Program-made: the position numbers and the translations under genes
The notes under the pieces: generated by a model
Database searches by the model: none
The model's input: the letters and a program-made list of their open reading frames with translations, nothing else
What the model was told of the DNA's origin: nothing
Shown: positions 1 to 4,362 of the stretch, piece after piece
Numbering within the stretch: position 1 is the first letter of the stretch
Layout: each line of letters starts with the position of its first letter
Source of the DNA: an uncultured Rhodobiaceae bacterium
GTDB taxonomy: Archaea > Thermoplasmatota > Poseidoniia > Poseidoniales > Poseidoniaceae
Direction: 5' to 3'
DNA: 6,360 bases
Assembly: GCA_937911445.1 (NCBI GenBank)
Contig: CALDQY010000312.1
Location: forward strand, 1 to 6,360

Positions 1-14
1 CCACCTCGACCTAT

Positions 15-20
15 GGAAGG
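15..20 (+). promoter_or_regulatory. Ribosome-binding site deciding the channel start
   Basis: GGAAGG lies 7 nt before the ATG at 28. The same 7-nt spacing is seen for the VOC gene and the large helical protein gene. It overlaps the alternative ATG at 13, so the site argues for the shorter product. Confidence 0.45.
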
Positions 21-27
21 CCAAAAA

Positions 28-828
28 ATGGTTGAAACACGGACGCAAATTCGTCAGATTGTTGATTCGGAACGATTCAACAACATTGTCTTCATTGCCA
101 TCCTTGCAAGCTCAATATCGATAGGCTTCGAGACATATGACTGGGGAGCAACGGGGAACCGTTTCTTACTCTATCTTGATTGGTTTTTCATGACCATTTT
201 CGTGACTGAAATTTTATTTCGAATCTATGCAATGCGCTTTGATTTTTTCAAAGATCCGTGGTGTATTTTTGATTTCATTATCGTTGGAATAGCACTCTTC
301 CCGTCGACAGGGGTGTTCCGCGTGTTTCGCGTGTTCCGTGTACTACGAGCATTCCGATTGGTCTCAAGAATTCCAGAATTGAAATTGGTTGCCGAATCGT
401 TGATTTATTCAGTCCGAGGGCTGTCAGCGGTTGCAACATTGCTCATGGTCGTAATCTACGTCTTTGCAGTTCTATCTACTGCATTATTCCAGAATTCAGG
501 CACAGAAGGCGCCATCTATTTTGGAACACTCGGCAAATCGCTCTATTCTTTGTTCCAGGTGATGACACTTGAATCATGGTCGAATGGCATTGTCCGACAG
601 CTGATCGAAGAAGAAGGTTGGTGGGTTGGTTTCTATTTCGTCATCTTCATTTTCATGACGACGTTCACATTCCTCAACATGTTTGTTGCTATCTTTACGA
701 ACACGGTTGTTGCATTGGAAGCCGACTCTGAGGAAGGTATCAACAACGAAGTTCGCAAAATACAATCCCAACTCGATGTTCTGGTCGATGAAATCAAACA
801 GTTGCGAGCAGGACTCGAAGAAGAGTGA
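28..828 (+). CDS. Single-domain voltage-gated sodium channel (NaChBac/NavAb type ion transport protein)
   Basis: Predicted inner-membrane channel that should assemble as a homotetramer and pass Na+ on depolarisation. Numbering is from the ATG at 28 (266 aa). S1 is about residues 18-35, S2 46-68 with acidic E61, S3 77-92 with D82, and S4 95-113 with Arg at 98, 101, 104, 107 and 110. S5 is about 128-155, followed by a pore helix and the selectivity filter TLESWS (180-185). S6 is about 198-230 with the conserved N217. A C-terminal heptad coiled coil (about 241-266) has I/L at 245, 249, 252, 256, 259 and 263. TLESWS is the signature of bacterial-type Na+ channels; the downstream GIVRQ replaces the GIVRP known from NavAb. 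I prefer the start at 28 because GGAAGG lies 7 nt upstream. An in-frame ATG at 13 is the alternative, and the frame is open to the window's first base. Length is normal for the family. The family call is confident; Na+ selectivity is inferred from the filter. Confidence 0.93.
   Translation: MVETRTQIRQIVDSERFNNIVFIAILASSISIGFETYDWGATGNRFLLYLDWFFMTIFVTEILFRIYAMRFDFFKDPWCIFDFIIVGIALFPSTGVFRVFRVFRVLRAFRLVSRIPELKLVAESLIYSVRGLSAVATLLMVVIYVFAVLSTALFQNSGTEGAIYFGTLGKSLYSLFQVMTLESWSNGIVRQLIEEEGWWVGFYFVIFIFMTTFTFLNMFVAIFTNTVVALEADSEEGINNEVRKIQSQLDVLVDEIKQLRAGLEEE
313..339 (+). repeat. Three tandem 9-bp units encoding the S4 gating-charge repeats
   Basis: Three near-identical units (GTGTTCCGC, GTGTTTCGC, GTGTTCCGT) lie head to tail in frame inside the channel gene. 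Each encodes Val-Phe-Arg. They form the first part of the S4 voltage sensor and supply three of its five regularly spaced arginines. Confidence 0.8.
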
Positions 829-1329
829 TTACCACTCGGAATCGAAAATGGCACTCTCATCTTTGAACGATTTGAACTCAAGATGATTTCCTGCAGAATC
901 GACAATGAACATTGTTGCTTGTGATCCAGGTTGATCTTCATATCGAGTGTATGGGCCGATAACAAACTCAACACCATTTTTGTCGAGTTTGTCTTTGAGT
1001 TGGTGCCAATCATCCCATTCCATTACGAGACCAAAATGCATAGCAGGGACTTGCTTCCCATCGACTGAGTTGGTCGATAATTCAGGCATCGTTGGTACCA
1101 AATGTGCTACAATTTGATGTCCAAAGAATTTGAAAACACACGACTCTTCTTTCTCTCGACCAGTTGTACAACCGAGAACGTTGACGTAGAATTGTTTCGC
1201 TTTTTCCAAATCATCAACTGGAAAGGCGAGATGGAACGGCCGGAGTTTCTTTGGTGGCGAGTAATCGGTTCCACAACTGCGACACACGTCGTTTTCGTCC
1301 CAATCACACTGTCGAATGCAACCTGCCAA
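829..1329 (-). CDS. VOC (glyoxalase-superfamily) protein with N-terminal DUF1289-like four-Cys knuckle
   Basis: Cytosolic protein of 166 aa from the preferred TTG at 1329. Residues 1-25 hold a C-x3-C-x7-C-x2-C cluster (Cys 4, 8, 16, 19) in the context CDWDENDVCRSCG. This resembles the small putative metal-binding DUF1289 domain. Residues about 30-156 form a two-module VOC domain. It opens with PFHLAFPVDD and contains FFGHQIVAHL and HFGLVMEWDDW, then ends near GNHLEFKSF. Candidate metal ligands are H33, H76, H98 and E151. This motif set fits a VOC subgroup annotated only as glyoxalase/bleomycin-resistance/dioxygenase-like, with unknown substrate; members I recall are about 140 aa without the Cys extension. 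The TTG at 1329 has GGAAG 7 nt upstream and lies 4 nt after the thioredoxin-like stop. A TTG at 1359 would give 176 aa and a 26-nt overlap, but shows no ribosome-binding site. Last gene of the minus-strand cluster; its TAA abuts the channel's TGA. Confidence 0.85.
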   Translation of the reverse strand: MAGCIRQCDWDENDVCRSCGTDYSPPKKLRPFHLAFPVDDLEKAKQFYVNVLGCTTGREKEESCVFKFFGHQIVAHLVPTMPELSTNSVDGKQVPAMHFGLVMEWDDWHQLKDKLDKNGVEFVIGPYTRYEDQPGSQATMFIVDSAGNHLEFKSFKDESAIFDSEW

Positions 1330-1333
1330 CCCA

Positions 1334-1873
1334 TCACTTCCATTTGACTGAGCAGCCAATGGAATCTGTGGACTGAACTTCTGGCGTCAATCCTGCAAGC
1401 AGTGCATCGATAGCATCCTTCAGTTCACTGGTTGTGACATTGGTTGGATCACGTGGATTGTCGTCCATGCGTCCATGGTAGGTGACAACGCCATCAGCAT
1501 CGAGAAGGAAGAACTCAGGTGTTCGCTGTGCGCCCCAAGCGGTTGCAACTTCTTGTGTACCATCATGCAGGTATGCGTACGGCATACCCTTCTCGGCTCT
1601 CTTGACCATGTTTTCAAACGAATCGACCGGGTAATTATCAGGGTCGTTCGAGTTGATTCCCACAAATCCAATTCCGTTCACATTGCAATATTCTGCCATG
1701 TTGTTCATTCGATCAATGCTAGCGATAACATACGGACAGTGATTGCATTCGAAGACAACGACGCATCCATTTTTTTTCATTGATTGGGCAAGTGATCCAT
1801 GCGCATCACCAATGTTTTGGTTTGCATTTCGAAGATGAAACTCAGGCGCTGTATCACCGATCTTTAGGGACAT
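1334..1873 (-). CDS. Thioredoxin-fold peroxiredoxin-like (redoxin/AhpC-TSA) family protein
   Basis: A 179-aa cytosolic thiol-redox protein with no signal peptide. The N-terminus (IGDTAPEFHL, residues 5-14) is the usual redoxin opening. The active-site segment VVFECNHCPYV (39-49) contains Cys43 and Cys46 in a C-N-H-C arrangement followed by Pro. The cis-proline loop is RTPEFF (117-122), followed by the strand FLLDADGVVTYHGR. A further cysteine sits in the C-terminal SIGCSVKWK (Cys174). This set matches the peroxiredoxin-like/thioredoxin-like group of about 180-aa proteins (the type grouped as PRX_like1), whose substrate is not settled. Thiol oxidoreductase or peroxidase activity is inferred. 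The ATG at 1873 has AAGGGG 5 nt upstream. It lies 42 nt after the TPR gene and just before the VOC gene, so it is probably co-transcribed with both. A run of eight A in the coding strand (1777-1770) falls just before the active site. Confidence 0.9.
   Translation of the reverse strand: MSLKIGDTAPEFHLRNANQNIGDAHGSLAQSMKKNGCVVVFECNHCPYVIASIDRMNNMAEYCNVNGIGFVGINSNDPDNYPVDSFENMVKRAEKGMPYAYLHDGTQEVATAWGAQRTPEFFLLDADGVVTYHGRMDDNPRDPTNVTTSELKDAIDALLAGLTPEVQSTDSIGCSVKWK
1337..1341 (-). promoter_or_regulatory. Ribosome-binding site for the VOC gene, overlapping the upstream gene's 3' end
   Basis: GGAAG on the minus strand lies inside the last codons of the thioredoxin-like gene. It is directly followed by that gene's TGA (1336-1334), and is 7 nt from the TTG at 1329. 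The arrangement suggests translational coupling and supports the shorter VOC product. Confidence 0.45.
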
Positions 1874-1878
1874 AATAT

Positions 1879-1884
1879 CCCCTT
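1879..1884 (-). promoter_or_regulatory. Ribosome-binding site for the thioredoxin-like gene
   Basis: AAGGGG on the minus strand lies 5 nt upstream of the ATG at 1873. It is in the 42-nt gap after the TPR gene, where I see no terminator hairpin. Confidence 0.4.
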
Positions 1885-1915
1885 GGCAAACTCATTGATA
1901 TGTGTTCGCTTAAAC

Positions 1916-4189
1916 TCACAAGGTTGCAAGGTGTTGTTCACAATCTTGGAGCCGTTGTCGTGCAAGTGGATGGTCGGGCTCGAGTGCGAGAACACCTCTC
2001 CATGCGGCTGAGGCCTGCTCGATATTCTTGCTTGCATGGTGAATTGCAGCTGCTTGCACGCGAGCATCGAGGTTGTTTCCATCTGCTCGAATGGCTGCTT
2101 CAAAGTCGCTGAGTGCAGCCTCATACTTGCCCCAAGAGAGATACAACATACCGCGTTGATGCCAAGCATCTGCATGGTCAGGCGCTAGGCGAAGCGCTTC
2201 ATTAATCGGTCCTTCTGCACGCTCTGGGCGATCTAAGGCGAGGAAGCACGCACCCAATTTTGTGAGGGCCATATGGTGATGAGGGGCTTGCTCAAGCACT
2301 GCAAGGAAACCTTCCTTTGCTTCTTCCCATTCACCGAGGCGAGATTGTGCATCGGCTTTTGCAAAGACAGCAACGGCGAGTTCCGGGGCGAGAGATAGGA
2401 GGATGTTTGCATCATCTTTTGCTTCGACAGCCTGGTCAAGTCCAAGATAACAACTGATCCGATTGAGTCTCGCTCGAATGTGTTTTGGTCGTTCGTTTAG
2501 CGTTTCAGTGTACATCGCAATGGCGCGTTCAGCATCCCCTGATTTGATTGCAATGTTTCCTCGCACATAAGCAATCGTTGGACCACTGCCCTGTATTTCC
2601 GCAGCATCGATGTAACGTGTTGCAGCATGAATATCATCGAGATCAATTGCCAGCAATGCAGCTTCAATTGAGCAACTTGAGTCCGTATCGCCTAGAAGTC
2701 GCTTAGCACGTGTGAGCGATTCGCTCGCCTCATCAAGCCTCTTCATGAGACGCTGTGTACGCGCCAACCCAAGCCATGCAACACCAAGCTCTCGATTGAG
2801 TTGAAGAGCCGCTTCAAACGATTGGATAGCAGAGCCAAGAAGAAGCTGATCGGTTTCTCCAGTTCCATCACGTCGTCGATCCGCACGAGCCAAGTGAAGG
2901 CGCCCTTCAACGATGTGAAGTTCTGGATGATCGATGTTTGGAGGTGTTCCATCAAGAAGCGCTTGTGCGACCTCAATACGCCCTTCTGCCAAACGTCGCG
3001 AAGCAACAGTGCTGCGGAGTTCGGCATCCAGCGGATGCTTTTCAATGGCTTTCTCGAGCGAGGTTTCAGCTGCCATGACATCACCCGATTCAGCAAGCAA
3101 ATCGGCCTTCAACACAATCAATTGAGCGCCGCCACAATCCAATGCGACAGCATGCGTGGCTGCTTTCAACGCCTCCTTCTCACGTCCCTGCTTCACGCTC
3201 AGTAGGATGGCTCTCAAGGCCCATGCATCACCAATTTGACGGTCGAGGTTCAGGCAACTATCGACGGCTTCCAAAGCACGTTCATTCTCCTCAGCTTCGT
3301 GGAGTAACTGGGCATATTGGAGCCAGTAGTCAGGTTTCGTGTTGTCTTCAGCGAGTGCCTGTTCGATGGCATCAATCGCTTCATTGGATGAGCCAGCCCG
3401 ATGACGCAGTCCAGCGAGAAGAGAACGATCTGCGGGTGTATCAAGTCCAAGTGCTTCAAGCCGTCGAACATCCTTCTCAGCGTTCTCATCTCCTTGTTGA
3501 ACAAGGATGTGAGCATGGGTTCGCAACAATTCAGGATTATCGGGATCAATCCGTAGTTGCGCTTCCAACCAATGGAGCCGTAGAACATCATCCGCTTTGA
3601 GAAGGGCCACCTTCTCGAGGCCTTGCAATACGACCACGTTTCCTGGCAAAGCCTGATGTGCGACTCCAAAAGCGCTCTCTGCCCAGTCTATATTTTGCAA
3701 GTGCAATGAGCAAAGCCCTACCTGCAGTGCTTGACGACCATCGAGACTTAATGTTGCCATCGTCATACCATTTTGGTCGAGTACATTGAGGAGACGTGAA
3801 GTCATTTGGGCCTGCATTGGGGACAGGTCAATATCGACACTTTGCAGTGGAATTGAAGAATAAACAGCGTCAATTGCATCTTGTACCATGCTCGCAGAAA
3901 CGATTCCATTTTCAAGTGAAGCAATCGCTTGATGAGCACGCATGCCGAAATCGACGGTTGGATGTGTAGCTCGTAGTGCTTCAAGCAAACCATCGTAATG
4001 ATCGATCTTTTTCTGAAGCAATACCAACGCATCGGTCGTCTGTTTTGCATGCGCACCTTGTGACTCCGAGAGAACGATGGTTCGATCAGAGACGCCCTGC
4101 AAGGCGTTTCTTGCATGATAGAGGTTCCACGTAAGGGCACTTGCTGCGCCAACCGATAGACCAACAACAAGGAATGTAACAGGTTCCAT
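1916..4189 (-). CDS. Membrane-anchored tetratricopeptide-repeat (TPR) protein
   Basis: A 757-aa protein with one N-terminal hydrophobic segment (about residues 4-20) and no signal-peptidase motif that I can see. It is therefore probably a membrane anchor. A helical linker with coiled-coil character (about 25-110) follows. From about 150 to the C-terminus the protein is a superhelix of some 14 TPR-like 34-residue units. The clearest are at about 287-318, 321-352, 537-568, 571-602, 605-636, 639-670, 673-704 and 707-738. The unit at 673-704 shows the consensus well: W in helix A, then G and Y, then A-AL and P-like turns. Units between 390 and 530 are degenerate. TPR arrays bind proteins; no catalytic domain is visible, so the role is probably scaffold or assembly factor with unknown partner. 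The ATG at 4189 has no recognisable ribosome-binding site, so a leaderless transcript is possible. It heads the minus-strand cluster and is divergent from the large helical protein gene. Confidence 0.9.
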   Translation of the reverse strand: MEPVTFLVVGLSVGAASALTWNLYHARNALQGVSDRTIVLSESQGAHAKQTTDALVLLQKKIDHYDGLLEALRATHPTVDFGMRAHQAIASLENGIVSASMVQDAIDAVYSSIPLQSVDIDLSPMQAQMTSRLLNVLDQNGMTMATLSLDGRQALQVGLCSLHLQNIDWAESAFGVAHQALPGNVVVLQGLEKVALLKADDVLRLHWLEAQLRIDPDNPELLRTHAHILVQQGDENAEKDVRRLEALGLDTPADRSLLAGLRHRAGSSNEAIDAIEQALAEDNTKPDYWLQYAQLLHEAEENERALEAVDSCLNLDRQIGDAWALRAILLSVKQGREKEALKAATHAVALDCGGAQLIVLKADLLAESGDVMAAETSLEKAIEKHPLDAELRSTVASRRLAEGRIEVAQALLDGTPPNIDHPELHIVEGRLHLARADRRRDGTGETDQLLLGSAIQSFEAALQLNRELGVAWLGLARTQRLMKRLDEASESLTRAKRLLGDTDSSCSIEAALLAIDLDDIHAATRYIDAAEIQGSGPTIAYVRGNIAIKSGDAERAIAMYTETLNERPKHIRARLNRISCYLGLDQAVEAKDDANILLSLAPELAVAVFAKADAQSRLGEWEEAKEGFLAVLEQAPHHHMALTKLGACFLALDRPERAEGPINEALRLAPDHADAWHQRGMLYLSWGKYEAALSDFEAAIRADGNNLDARVQAAAIHHASKNIEQASAAWRGVLALEPDHPLARQRLQDCEQHLATL

Positions 4190-4252
4190 TGCTCGTTAAG
4201 TTGTTCAACTGCCTTTATGTTCTGCGGTCTTTATCAAGCATCAAACACCTGT

Positions 4253-4294
4253 TTTCGAACCCTTTGGAAATCTCCAAGGACCAACAATTTCGAA
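4253..4294. repeat. Imperfect inverted repeat flanked by two TTTCGAA copies (possible operator)
   Basis: CCTTTGGA (4261-4268) and TCCAAGG (4273-4279) form an inverted repeat with a 4-nt spacer and one unpaired base. TTTCGAA occurs on each side (4253-4259 and 4288-4294); its TTCGAA core is itself palindromic. The block sits close to the centre of the divergent region. A regulator-binding site for both genes is an inference; short AT-rich repeats also arise by chance. Confidence 0.3.
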
Positions 4295-4350
4295 TGAATT
4301 AGACCAAATCACGGCTCACATTGAAAACCTATGCAGTTGTATCAACCAAT

Positions 4351-4357
4351 GGAGGAG
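4351..4357 (+). promoter_or_regulatory. Ribosome-binding site for the large helical protein gene
   Basis: GGAGGAG is the strongest Shine-Dalgarno-like site in the window. Its GGAGG core ends 7 nt before the ATG at 4363. It rules out the two nearby ATGs at 4331 and 4349, which are in other frames. Confidence 0.65.
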
Positions 4358-4362
4358 AAAGC

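Larger units (their letters stand above)
4190..4362. promoter_or_regulatory. Divergent intergenic control region
   Basis: This 173-bp gap separates the starts of the TPR gene (-) and the helical-repeat gene (+), so promoters for both must lie here or inside the genes. I see no convincing bacterial -35/-10 pair. On the minus strand, ACATAAA (4220-4214) ends about 24 nt before the TPR ATG. That would be a suitable distance for an archaeal TATA-like element on a leaderless transcript, but it is weak. Near the middle lies an inverted repeat with flanking TTTCGAA copies, listed separately. Confidence 0.4.

Noticed and set aside
28..828. Potassium or calcium channel identity
   Set aside because: There is no TVGYG-type K+ filter, and the filter is TLESWS rather than an Asp-enriched calcium-selective variant.
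1874..1915. Terminator or promoter between the TPR and thioredoxin-like genes
   Set aside because: The 42-nt gap shows no GC-rich hairpin with a T run and no clear promoter box; only the ribosome-binding site is supported.
2801..3205. 134-codon plus-strand open frame
   Set aside because: Also antisense to the TPR gene, basic and low in structure, with no ribosome-binding site that I can see.
3142..3600. 152-codon plus-strand open frame opposite the TPR gene
   Set aside because: It lies wholly inside the TPR gene on the other strand. The translation has odd composition and no recognisable domain, while the TPR frame has clear repeats.
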